From Emmonsiellopsis sp. PD_33 (Eukaryota; Ascomycota; Eurotiomycetes; Onygenales; Ajellomycetaceae), in NCBI GenBank assembly GCA_032988165.1, contig JANTQF010000278.1:1-46788 (forward strand): 46,788 nt of DNA, given 5' to 3'. The position numbers and the translations under genes are program-made. A model generated the notes under the pieces. That model saw only the letters and a program-made list of their open reading frames with translations. It ran no database searches and was not told the DNA's origin. Shown here one piece after another: positions 1 to 11,270 of this stretch (position 1 is the first letter of the stretch; every line of letters begins with the position of its first letter).

Positions 1-107
1 TAGCTCGAAAGGTGTGCATCTCCCATCAGTGTGGACCCCCACCCTAGGCTCCATTTCAGAAATGGCCGATGCCTCATTATTGGTGAATGGCGCAATGGCT
101 CCCTTCG

Positions 108-713
108 CTATTGTTGTCTTGTCCCAGACCCCAACGGCCCCCCAACCTCCCCCGCAACAAACGAACCCCCCCTTCCCCTACCCCTCCCCCTCCCACCTCT
201 CCCACCTCTCCCACCCCTATCCGCACCCCCCCTCACCGCCTTCGCCTCCGCAATCCTCTCCGCATTCCGCTCCGCCTCAAGCCTCTCCATCGCCTCGCGC
301 TCCTCTTTACTCCGCCGCACCACCGCGCGCGGCTGGTAGCGCAGCGTCGGCTTGGGCGTGCTGCCGTCGGCGTTTAGCGGGATTAGGGAGCCGGCGGGCG
401 TGCGCTTTTTGAGGGATTGGAGGCGTTGGACGCCGCCGCCGCGCGTAGCGGGGACGGGGGTGGGGGTGGGGATAGGGGCGGTGGTGGTTCGTGGGCGGGT
501 TGTGGTTGTGGTTGTTGTTGTTGTTGGTATGGATGTTGATGTGGATGGTTCGGTGGGGGTTGTGGTGTCTGTAGGTTGTGTTGTTGTTGGGGCGGGGGCG
601 GGGGCGGGGGAGGGAGAGGCGCTGTCGATTTCGATCGGGGTGCGTGAGGTGCTGGTGGAGGCGGCGCCGCGGCCGCGGCCACGGCCTCGACCGCGCGCGG
701 CTTTCGGGGGCAT
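108..713 (-). CDS. rpc4: RNA polymerase III subunit RPC4-like, N-terminal part (3' end unresolved)
   Basis: The start codon is at 713 and the exon is open down to an in-frame TAG at 108-110, giving 201 residues. The protein begins MPPKAARGRGRG, runs through a Ser/Thr/Pro low-complexity stretch, and then has the conserved N-terminal block of fungal RPC4/Rpc53 (KPTLRYQPRAVVRRSKEERE, about residues 120-140), followed by a charged helix and a long Gly-Arg stretch. RPC4 is the subunit that with Rpc37 acts in Pol III initiation and termination in the nucleus. The family is normally 400-500 residues and its conserved C-terminal domain is missing here. It probably lies to the left after an intron, but I could not place a convincing donor and acceptor in 1-180, so the end is uncertain. 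The 5' half is C-rich and the 3' half G-rich on the coding strand. Confidence 0.72.
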   Translation of the reverse strand: MPPKAARGRGRGRGRGAASTSTSRTPIEIDSASPSPAPAPAPTTTQPTDTTTPTEPSTSTSIPTTTTTTTTTRPRTTTAPIPTPTPVPATRGGGVQRLQSLKKRTPAGSLIPLNADGSTPKPTLRYQPRAVVRRSKEEREAMERLEAERNAERIAEAKAVRGGADRGGRGGRGGRGRGRGRGGSFVAGEVGGPLGSGTRQQ

Positions 714-2320
714 GGTGTGCTATGTATGGTGTGGTGTGGTGTTTCTTTATGTATTTATTATTCGGTTGCGCGTTGGTTTGGTTGGTGGGATGGATGGATG
801 GATGTACCGTGACTTTCGGATCGCGTTCGACGAGGAGGATTTAAGAAAGGATTAGGAAATAGTAGGTAATAATCATTCGCGGCATTATCGGTGGGTAGAT
901 GGACGATAGCGGGGGGAAAAGAATGCGGGTTCGTGGTATAAAATGACCTTGGTCCAATTCGCGTTCTGCTGATTGTTGAACTCGGCATCAAAAATATGTC
1001 GGAGTTTCTAATATTCCGAGCATCGGGATAAAGTTTTGCCGCTAGTCTGTATCCGGGCTAGCGCGTTTTGGGCTCCGGCTGGGTCCGCGCTTTACCGAAA
1101 ATGGGTGAATGCGACATGCGATTTGTTCCAGTTATGCGCCGCTGGAGTTAAACAGACACAACCTCGAAGAATGCAGATACCTAGACTAAAACAGACACTT
1201 GTATTGGGCTAAGTAGGTAATAATAGTAATGCAAGCAAAGTAATAAGAGAAGTAAAGACAAGATTATAAAAACTTAGAAAACGGAAACCTTGGTAGCAAG
1301 CAGAACATATAGACATGTACGGGGCGCAATCAACATCGCAGCTTCAACAAAATAGACAACGGAGAAAGGATAGCCTGGAAAGGGAGAGGGATGGCTGATA
1401 TTGCTGCGGCGACGGTGGATTCGGCAAGAGGCGGAAATCACGGGCCATGATTTGCCTCGGCGCATTCCCGCTTCCACCGTCCCACACCCATTTTTTTGGT
1501 AATTTTCGCTTTCATGGTGCTTCCATTCGGGGCTTTCGGGCTCTGTCTGCTGCCCAAGCCCCCTTTCAACAGCTCTTCAGGAACCTCCTAACAAACATTT
1601 TCTGCTGTAGAGGGCTAGAAAATATCGTTGCTTGGCCTGAGGAAACTGGCCGACTCGTGCGATGCCTCAATCAATCGCAAACACAACAAATACAGAAACA
1701 AATAAAACAAACATATTAAGAACATCACAAAAGCAATGCAACAACAGCATATAACTAAGACAAAATTTGGACAAAAAAAATGCTTCGAAAACCACAACCG
1801 GTAATTCGGTCGGGGAAAATATCGCTCGCTCAAAAGATATATTCATAGCAAGAAAACGAGAAAATGAGAGATGGTGGGTTAAAGATATAGTGAACTTTTT
1901 TGGTAAAGCAGTTCCGGATCGGAGACTTGGGTGAGATTTTCTGTGGGCGCAGGTACGGACGAGCGAGAGCGAATAAAAGAGTGTCGTTGATGGGTTGGTC
2001 GGGTCCGAAGAGAGAAATTCGTAAATTCAAAAGGCCGTTTTACCCTTGACCTTGCCAGCCTTGTGTGAGACTTGGTGGAAGAATAAATACTGGGGGAAGA
2101 ATAATGCGACAAAGCGAAGGCAAAATCTTCCAAAAGGGGACGACATTGGTTGTATAGTAGGGCAAATTTATGGCAGCAGAATCAAGAAATTCACTTCGAC
2201 AACTGAATTGCACTGCAGAGAAACGAAAAAGGACGGCCAGCTTGTAACAATGACTTCGTTGATCACACTGACAGGGCTCAACTCCTGGGCACTACACATC
2301 GCCCGTAAACTGCTTCGTTC
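714..2320. other. Spacer between the RPC4 start and the Zn2Cys6 gene 3' end
   Basis: The minus-strand RPC4 promoter lies on its left side and the 3' untranslated region of the Zn2Cys6 gene on its right. The open frames in both strands are short, low in conserved sequence and lack splice-supported extension. I see no RNA gene or repeat beyond short GGAT and poly-A/T runs. Confidence 0.6.
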
Positions 2321-4626
2321 CTATCGCTTCCGCTTCTTGCTTTTATCGGCGACGCTGGAAGGCGCAGATGGGGCGGCGGCTAGGGCTGGTGCCATGGGAT
2401 ATGACTCTTCGGCTCCAGCAGAGGCAGCGTCTGCCTTTTTCACTGGAACACCCATATGGCGACCGTATCTACCTTTGCGACCGTTACCCTCGTCTTCGCT
2501 GATGCATCCTTCAATACCAATACCCGCGTCCTTGCAGCGCTGGCAGGGGCGTTGGCGGTCACAGCCTTTCTTGCTCTTGCGGCACCGTTGGCAACGAGGT
2601 TTGGTGGATAGGTCTTCCTCGTCCGCAGCAAGCTGATGCTGGAAGTTAACAGTGGATGACGCCTTGCGCGATGGAGCAGGGCTAGCCATGGGGGGAAGGG
2701 CAGATGGAACTGCAAATCCCTGGCTGCTGTTGTTTGCGAGAGCTTTCTTTTTACCGACGGTCGAAGCAGGACGGCTCTTGGTAGACTTTTGTCCTTTGGT
2801 GGACGAGGAGGTCGATTTAGCGCCCGAGGGTTTTGAAGCAGTCGAGTTGGCCTTGTGTTTCGGACGCTTAGCCTTGGGAGCATGGTCCTCATACACTGGG
2901 TCGTCGTCATATTCGTTCGCGATAGGTCCTTGGCGGTTATTTTGGAAATATTCACTGTCAAGGTCATCACTACTGGGATCGCTGCTGTCGCAGCTGGGCA
3001 GAATTTCGTCCAAGTTTTTGTGATGACGTTTGATGAAGCCCGGCGGAAGCATTGGGCTGGACTCCAACTTTTGACGCAATCGCGGAGGAAGATCGTCTTC
3101 ATCCTCGCTGGCCTCTGCTCCATCCGTAGTGGCACCAGTCGACGATGAAGCATCAGCAGCACCACTGAAGGCGTCATCAAGCGTAGAGGCAGACGTGCGC
3201 CCGTGGGAAAAGTTGGACACATCCCCAAGTCGAATCAACTGCATGGCAACATCCTCATCGGAGATGCAGCTTGCAATGGTGGGGTCTGGAGTTGGCAATA
3301 TGCCATGGCCGTTGGAGCGAGTCCCAGCAGTCGCGAAGCCACCCACGGACTGTGCATTGGTCCGATCGCGCAAGCGATGGCCGTGCTGAGGAACCCCGTG
3401 GGAGGCATACAGGTTATTAGTTGGCGTATTGAGCCCGTACAGTGCATCGTGCCGTCCATAATTTTGTGGGGATGGAAGGGGTTGATGTACGACATAGGGG
3501 CGCTGGGCAGGTCTCGCAAAAGGCGACGGGCCATCTTGGGCAGTAGATCGTCGTTGAGGAGAGATCGACGACGTTGAGGTGGTCAGAGGAACTTGGGGTG
3601 GCACAAACAGAGGAAGTTCCTAATGGAGAAATCAAGATAGTTAGTATGGTTCGTCGAGAAGCAGCCTCTCTGGATGACTCGATCGATAGTTCTTACCGAA
3701 CTCTCAAACTTGGGTCGTTTTCTTCTGCCGTCTTGAAGAATGTTATCCATGCTGATTTCAGAACTAGCAAATTGTTCACTTCTAGCCTTCTTCGAGCCCG
3801 TCATGGACCCGTGGTCGTCATCGTTGTCGCTAAATGCAGCACCATCGTCGTGGAAGCTGCCATGTGTGCTCGACCCACGACTCTTGATGCCAGATCGAGA
3901 GGGCGCTTTTTGGGCAGAGGCACTACGGCGTCCCCGACCGCCAGGCGAGATGCTTCGCTTTCTTGCGACTCTCGAGTGGGGTCGAGAAGGCGATTGGCCA
4001 TAGTCGAGGGCCTGAGTAGGCTGTTGTGGGTGCAGCTGAAACGGCTCCCCTAGGCTGGGCCGCCGAAGGCTGTCCACCGGACCGTAGTATGCTGGCTGAG
4101 AATAGTTATCGGGGTAGCTATGACCAGGGATCACACGAACGTATACAGTCATGTTGTTCCTCAAGTTCTCATACCGTGCGATGAGGGTATTGCGATTCTC
4201 GTCCTCGAAGCTCACACAACTTGCAGCGCCCTCGTAGATGCCATAGAAATTCTTGACCGTGGTTACGATTGAATCGGTAGTATCGTGAGGGAAGATCTGT
4301 ACTCGCATGGGGATGCGTGCTCGAACCTTGGAGTTCTCATCTAGCAATAGCTCAAAGGCGACATGCTTGGGTGACGGACTGGATGGGGTTGTTTGTTGGG
4401 AGACGGGGGCTCCACCGTAGGCATCAATGGGCGCCAGGGCATCAGGAGGAGTGGAATAGCCATCCTTCTGGATGACCTGTTGATGAGGAGATAGAGATGC
4501 CATGGTTGTTGAAGAGTGTTGAGGGTTGTCGGCCGGTCGAGGCAGTGGAGTGGAATAGGACCCGTTGGTCAGCTGAGCAGAGGTTGGATGCGATGGCTGG
4601 TCAGAGAGAAGGCTCCTGAGTTCCAT
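2321..4626 (-). CDS. Zn2Cys6 protein with N-terminal beta-grasp-like region and C-terminal zinc cluster
   Basis: Two exons, 4626..3697 and 3619..2321, are joined over a 77 bp intron (GTAAGA donor, CTAAC branch point, TTAG acceptor) and encode 742 residues. Residues about 88-168 form a compact conserved block that looks like a ubiquitin-like or PB1-type fold (FELLLDENSKVRARIP, then MTVYVRVIPG). Next come a basic Ser/Arg stretch, acidic patches and a long disordered middle. Near residues 652-682 is a fungal zinc binuclear cluster, C-x2-C-x6-C-x5-C-x2-C-x8-C. The protein ends in KKRKR, a likely nuclear localisation signal. The zinc cluster implies a nuclear DNA-binding regulator, but target and pathway are unknown. 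Most fungal Zn2Cys6 factors carry the cluster near the N-terminus, so this placement is unusual. No fungal-specific transcription-factor middle domain is evident. The leader may hold an intron (donor near 5183, acceptor near 4775). Confidence 0.9.
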
Positions 4627-7592
4627 CTATCTCCTACCAACAGCTCAAAACTCCCAGACCGGAAGAATTGACCAGGTCTGGATATGTGTTGATCGAGGTT
4701 GCGAGGGAGGGCAGGCTGTTCTGCTGCGCAAACCAGGAAAAAAAATTCAGGCTTGGAGACGGTGGAATAGCAGTCTGTGCAAGAAAGAATAAAAAACAGA
4801 CAGTCAGTATTATATATATCAAATCGCCCAATGAAGGCCACGAAACGAGCAGCAGGATGGGGGTGGACTAGGGATGGGGATGGCTGAGGAGGGATAGGCA
4901 GGGTGTGCTGGCAGTGGTGAAATCGGGGTTTGGGGCAGCAGGATGGGGGAAGCACAGGATGCAGCAGCGTGGGAGGGGGGGGGAAGATACCTATACTGAA
5001 GCAGAGCAGCTCGAACAGGGTCGCAGACGCCCAGCAAGCCTGATCGCAAGAGAAAACGGGCGACGATGGGGAATGCAGCGGCTGTTGATGGGCTTGTTTC
5101 CTGGCCGTCTGCTGCCAATGCCAGTCAGCGACGAGGGTCGATTACGAGAGCAGCGGCAGAGTAGACAGCAGGACGAGTCTTACCTGGGATACTAGACTCA
5201 CGGAGGGCTGCTCAAGGACAGCGGACAGCCATGCAGCAGAGGAGGCAGCGGGGGGTGGAGGGAGGATGGAGGGTGGAGGAGAGGAGACGAGGTTGAGGTT
5301 GAGGTGAGTTGGGCGAGGTGGGAGCGAGCGAAGTTGCGAACGAACGCTGGACAGTTTCACACCACGGCGGGCCTGGCTGTTTAGCGGGACAGCAGACAAC
5401 AACAGACAATATCTCCCAGGGCTGATAGGTTTGTTTGTTAATAAACCAGAGAGGCCTGTTTATTTCTTCTACGCTTGAACATCCATCTGCCTGGTATTTC
5501 CTCCACTGGTGCTGCTGTTGCTACTACATCTTATGGCCGCATCTCGCACCGTCGCATAGTACAGAATACCCGTCTCTCCATGCATAGTTTGGTGCTGATG
5601 CGTGCTGGAGTGCCAGTCCGCAAAGGCTATATGCTTTTCGCCAGCCCGTGCACATGATTGACAGAATGCGACAATGCATCCGCCGTCGAGGGCGCTGCTC
5701 TCTTCATATACGAGACAATCCCCGAGGGCGAAGCAAGCAAGTATTTCAATTTCCCCCTCGAAATGCGACAGCCACCCTAGACCCCTCGGACACTCAGCGC
5801 GCGGTACTCCATAATAGATAACTAACTACACGGGCTGTCGGGGTGTTGAAAGACAGAGACCCGTCTGACAAGCCGTTCGCTTACATGGCGCAACCCACCT
5901 CCATCCAATCCGTCGATTGTCGCTGGATGGGATGGCTTGACCGACTGACTGACAGACTGCCCATTCCCGTGCCTACAGAGGCCGTGTCTAGTGTGTCCAC
6001 TGTCCAAGAATGCTGCGCATGAGCCGGACATATTTCCCTCCAGACATGGCAACCTGGGGCTACAGAAACTAACCAAGTCGGCGTGAAAAGAGGAGAAAAG
6101 CAGCCGTTTCGTTGGCTGGATTTGGGCCCTCAGCTCGCTGGTGCGCCCTGCTTCGCCCAATAAATAATCAATCACTATTCCCCCGCGAAAGTTATCCGTC
6201 GCAGATCCTGACTTACCCCCCCCTTCTCCCGCCTTCAAAATGGACATTCCCCAGTCTTTCCCTGGAGTATTTCAATCCCCTATTGCAGGCGCAAGCGCAC
6301 TCCCATCGCAACCGGAAAGGATGCAATAAATAAACCAGGCAATTGCTCGGCGGCTCGGACCACATGAACCCTCTGATTTTCGCCGCCATGGCCCACTGAC
6401 TAGTTAGTAGGTTTAAGTTCGCTATTTATTTTGTTTTATCAGCAGCCTGTTTTTGTTTATCGCAAAGCAGCCAGCGCAAAAGAGCGCCTGGCCGCCCTCC
6501 CCGGCGACGGGGCCAATCATGGCGGGAATGGCCCACTGGGCTTTTTGTGTGTCGCACTTGGCTAAGCACTCGACATTTCGTATGTGTTCTATTCGGCGAG
6601 ATTTGGTTAGTAGTATCCTGCGGTTGTCTGGAAGGGACGGGACGGGATGGAATGGCGTTAAAGTAAGTATGCCATGCCATGCCATGCAGTTGCTGTGGTG
6701 CATAGATAGATAGATGGAGGGGAGGGGAGGGGAGGGGAATGGTTGAATACTCGTGTTTAACTTGTCTTATTCTTAACATGAAACTGGCGCTGGAGAGAGA
6801 TATCATAATAAAAAGGGCGCACTGGCGCATCCATCGCATGCTCTCTCTCCTCTTCAGACGAAAGCCCTTTACGACATCAACTCCCCACGTAACTAACTAC
6901 TGTAAGGGATAATAGCCAGCCCAGTGACCCTGAACCCTTACTTTGTCAACTAAACCCCAGAAAAATAAACAACTATCACACAAGCCAGGATGGATCCATT
7001 GGGTTGATCAGCTGCGTTGACATGGCACATTTCCAATCAGATGTTATCGCCATGTGCAAGGATCCGGACCATCATCCTCTGTCATCGTTCAATCACATTC
7101 TAACACGGCCAGTGGATTAATTCATGTTTCCTTGGGAGGGGGGGGGGGGGTGAAGAAGGGTCTGGATAACTAATAACTGCTTAGCTACTTTTATTAACTC
7201 CTCTGCGGTTTATTCGGTGTCGTAGATAGACGTCGAAGAAATAAATGCGCTTGTGGATTCATTGGCCATGCATCACCCACCTACCACGCACTCTGCTGAA
7301 TTAACTTGATGGATATGTATGTATAGTATATAAGAAAGAGAAGAAACCAACCCAACCACCCAGTTCCAGTCAGAATCACGGTTTGCTGGGCTGGGGTTAC
7401 ACTTTGCGGGGGGGGGGGTTCTGTTAATGCGATTTCTATTATGTATCCTGGCAGGTAAGTTATGGGTGAGGAACGAGAGCGAACGAACGAACGGTTGGGG
7501 CTGAAACGAATGTGGGAGGTCATGTTTTTACTTGGCGCCGTTGATGATGTGTTTTTTTATTAGTATTTCGGATCTCTTTGGCTGGATTATGA

Positions 7593-7648
7593 TGGGTAGG
7601 GTAGGGTAGGGCAGGGCAGGGCAGGGCAGGGCAGGGCAGGGCAGGGCG
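7593..7648 (+). repeat. GGGTA/GGGCA pentanucleotide repeat
   Basis: Three GGGTA units are followed by seven GGGCA units and a GGGCGG end. The G-runs are all on the plus strand with 2-nt spacers, which is the pattern that can fold as a G-quadruplex. It lies about 1.36 kb upstream of the cyclin B start. Confidence 0.9.
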
Positions 7649-8594
7649 GCTACGGGGATGGATGGATGGGATGGATTTGACGTGCTTGATAATTCCTTAA
7701 TTGGGGTGACATTTTCCGCGCCAAACCCTTCAATTTTCAAAGGAGTCTCAATCAACTGGAGTCTGATGGAGGAATCAGTTGTGTTTCATTTGGTTGTGCG
7801 GCGTTCGGAACATCGTATCTTGCGATCCTATGATCCGAGCCCCCAAATGATAAATCCGATCCAATCAATCAGATCAATCAGATCAATCCTGCCTGACCGC
7901 CACGGCGCATGTTTAACTTGGGCTAACTAGGTTCGACCCAGCACGCGCGAGATGAGAAAAAGGAACGGAACGAAACTCGGCGGCGGAAACGTGGGCTGCT
8001 TGTTTTCAAGCTTCCCATGAAGGTTTGAAGGGAGAGGAGCGGGGTGTGGAAGAAGTTTCGGCTCCGAGGACGAGGGTTTTATTCGCTGGCAGCCCAGCCC
8101 AACTTATTAACCGCGAAGGTTTGAAACAGGATTGTTTGAATTGGATTGGGGCGCAACCGTTTCGGCAGCGGACGGGGACGGGCGGTTGCGCAGCAGGTGG
8201 TGGGTTGGTTTGGTTTTGGCATCGGCCACGGGATCTGGGAGCGCGGCGGTGATGGGGTGGATATTGCGCAATGACATCGACTGTGGGACTCGTTTTCCCA
8301 TTCTTCTGTGCCGTGGTTGTTGATGGCGGTGATGCGGCAGATTTGCGCCGGCGGGTCACGTGCTTTGGTGTTTGGGCGTGTTGCTCGACACGTCGGGGAT
8401 GCAAACTATACAAATACTTGGATTGCAGCAGCACCACCAGTTGCATAGGGATAAGACGCTGGAGTTGAGGTCGCGTAGATAGCCGCAAAAGAATGCCGCG
8501 GCGTTTGTAAAAATAAAAAGTAGATGTCGGGGGTGAAAACACCCGCAACGGTTTCCCCGACGCTGCGGAAGACGCGTTCCTGGCGGCTCGGCTA

Positions 8595-8661
8595 TGACGT
8601 AATCACGCTCGCTTGGGCTGGCGAGCCCCGTTACCCGCCGCTAGTCCGCTCCGGGACTAGC
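8595..8661 (+). promoter_or_regulatory. TGACGTAA site and two inverted repeats upstream of cyclin B
   Basis: TGACGTAA at 8595-8602 matches a CRE/ATF-type bZIP site. It is followed by GCTCGC/GCGAGC (8607-8612 and 8621-8626, 8-nt loop) and the perfect 8-bp arms GCTAGTCC/GGACTAGC (8640-8647 and 8654-8661, 6-nt loop). The cluster is about 350-410 bp before the cyclin B ATG, so it is in the promoter or the leader. Function is inferred only from position. Confidence 0.45.
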
Positions 8662-9008
8662 TTTGTTTATCGCTCCTGGCATCAACAAATCTAAACATCG
8701 CAGCCAGAAACAACAACATCAGCCAGCGTCGACGTCCTCTCCCGCCCTCTGCCCCTCTCCCGCCTCGACTGCCCCGTCCCCGCTGTGTTTCATGGCAGAG
8801 TCGTCTTGAGCCCTCTTTATCTGGACTTGCTGGTCCAGACACGCCACAATTGGCCTCTTGTCCGCTGCTGGCAAGCCGTTCAGGAGCCCCGGATACTGAG
8901 CTGCCTCGAGGTTCCCACTTCCCCAGACGTAAACATTGCCGTCCGCCCTGCTATTCCGTTCGAGATAGGCTTGTTACGGAGGTATTCTTTTGATTACGCC
9001 TCGTCATT

Positions 9009-11270
9009 ATGGATGCCAAAGTAAGTATTTGGGTCTTGTTTCTATCCGTTGCCCCGTTTACCCCTTTACTCCCTATCTGGTACATACTGCGCCAAACCGC
9101 GTTGATATCGCCGGTTTCTTCATCCCATTTGGACCTGGGATAGCTATACACATTCACTTGCTAACAGTCGCGCTTTCATCCAGCCTCAACGTCCCTTTCG
9201 GACCCTTCGTGTTCGTGGGGACGAAAACATCCTGCCCCTTAACAACGCCGGCAAATCACTCCACCAACGGAACAAGTCTACACCGGCCCTATCCACGCTG
9301 GCTGGGCCTGGTGGAGTCAAGAATGCTGTTAAACGCACTGCATTCGGGGATTTGAGCAACACGGTGAATAATGCCACGCGAGCAATCAAGGACGATGCTT
9401 CACTGGCTGCGAAAGGTGTAGCGATCACCGAGAAGCCTGCCGCCTTATCTCGACCGGCCCAGCGACCTCTGCCTGCTGCTGCTGGAGTGAGAGCTGCCCT
9501 TACGAACGTTCATACTTCCAACACCAACGTGATTGATGCTGGTTCAAAGCAGTCTGCTCTGGATAAGCTCCCCGCGAATCCTCGGAAAGCTCTCGTGAAG
9601 CGTAGCAATACCGTGTATAAGGATACATCGTTGCCCTCTGTTGTGGAATCCGAGCCTATCAGCGGCCAGAGTCACCAGGCCACATCCGCGAATAACCCCG
9701 AGACTGTTAACCACGCGGCAGAGGCGGCTGCGGCTAGTGTGAATAAAATAAGCGCAACGGTGAATGCCAAACCGATGAATCTGATTCCGACAAATGATTC
9801 TGTGAAAACGCACCTCAATTCGGCTATATCTATCAGCTCAGATGAACCTGCGGCCCTACGATCAGATGGCGCATATATTGAGGAGAACGGGGAAGTCAAG
9901 CGGTACAATGAGAACGGAGACAAAATGCACGAACGATCTAGACACAGCTCGAAACAGAAGGTCTCCATTACCAAGGAGACTGTAACCGTGAAAACTGTTG
10001 AAGCCGGCGTTGCTTCCACCGACAACCCTGCACAAGCACGCGTTAGGTACGACCAGGTACACCTGCCATCGGAACCCGAGGAATACTGGGATGAGGAGGA
10101 TGAGGATAACTACGAAGAAGACGGATACGTTACTGCTCGTTCCCAGCGATCGCGTGGTGACAATACCACTGGCGGTGCCACCGTTCTCCTGCTGCCAAAG
10201 GTTACACAGAAGGTCAAGCGAGAGCTGGCCATTGCGAAACAGGTTGTCGAGGCAACCCGCACCCCCGAAGAAATCGAGAGCGAGTGCTGGGATACCAGTA
10301 TGGTTGCAGAGTATGGGGATGAAATATTTCAGTATATGAGAGATCTCGAGGTAATTGCTGTCTTTTAAACATTAAAAATATGCTTTGAACTAACATGTCC
10401 ATAGCTGAAAATGCTACCAAATGCACACTACATGGATAACCAGGCCGAGATCCAATGGTCAATGCGTTCCGTCCTCATGGACTGGCTCGTCCAGGTCCAC
10501 CATCGTTTTTCCTTGTTGCCGGAAACCCTTTTCCTTTGTGTCAACTACATCGACCGATTTCTGTCGTGCAAGATCGTCTCGCTGGGCAAGCTGCAGCTTG
10601 TTGGTGCAACCGCAATCTTCATCGCCGCCAAATACGAGGAAATCAATTGCCCATCCCTCCAGGAAATTATCTACATGGTCGATAACGGCTATTCCGCCGA
10701 TGAGATCCTGAAAGCGGAACGTTTCATGCTCAGCATGTTACAATTTGAGCTTGGCTGGCCCGGGCCCATGAGCTTCCTTCGCCGGATTAGTAAGGCGGAC
10801 GACTACGACCTGGAGACACGGACCCTTGCCAAGTACTTCCTTGAAATTACTATCATGGATGAGCGATTTGTTGGTAGCCCGCCTAGCTTTACCGCTGCCG
10901 GTGCTCATTGCCTTGCGCGATTGATGTTGCAGAAAGGGACTTGGGTATGTTTATCCCTATTTGATCCCGATCATGCTTTGATTTGTTCTATTTCTAACGT
11001 GTTACGCAGACTCCTGCCCATGTTCACTATTCGAACTACACCTATTCGCAATTGCATCCGGGGGTCTCGCTCATCCTGGAATGTTGCGAGTCGCCACAAA
11101 AACACCACGCTGCAGTCTACGAGAAATACTCCGACCGACGATTTAAACGTGCCTCTTACTTTGTTGAAAGTGAAATGAACAAGGGTTTTAAGCTCCCTGA
11201 GACTGCTCGTGAGGGATCTACTGCCCATCTCATTAACCTTTTCGATAACCCGTCCCACAAACGACAGTAG
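9009..11270 (+). CDS. nimE: G2/mitotic cyclin B (NimE type)
   Basis: Four exons, 9009..9020, 9184..10350, 10405..10944 and 11010..11270, encode 659 residues. The first exon codes only for MDAK and is followed by GTAAGT. Its start is favoured because the splice gives a continuous cyclin N-terminus. Residues 55-63 are RTAFGDLSN, a destruction-box match used for anaphase-promoting-complex degradation. The cyclin box begins with the MRSVLMDWLVQVH block near residue 412 and continues with FIAAKYEEI. The C-terminal cyclin fold follows and crosses the last intron (KGTW then TPAHVHYSNY). Cyclin B binds and activates the Cdc2/NimX kinase to drive mitotic entry. The protein is longer than the roughly 480-residue Aspergillus NimE because of an extended, disordered Lys/Ser-rich region between the destruction box and the cyclin box. 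Confidence 0.95.

Larger units (their letters stand above)
4627..9008. other. Gene-poor 4.4 kb divergent promoter region
   Basis: It lies between the Zn2Cys6 gene (minus) and cyclin B (plus), so it holds both promoters and probably long leaders. The open frames of 60-180 codons at 5822-6247 (minus) and 8006-8548 (minus) have no recognisable domain and a composition like spacer DNA. Visible features are a GGAGG run near 6717, a poly-G run at about 7138-7150, a GGGTA/GGGCA repeat at 7593-7648, and a cluster of a TGACGTAA site with two hairpins at 8595-8661. I recognise no coding gene or RNA gene. Confidence 0.6.

Noticed and set aside
5822..6247. 141-codon minus-strand open frame
   Set aside because: It has no domain, no splice-supported extension and the composition of the surrounding spacer.
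8006..8548. 180-codon minus-strand open frame
   Set aside because: It has no recognisable domain, an odd mix of Pro, Arg and Ser, and no start context or splice extension. It looks like open spacer DNA.
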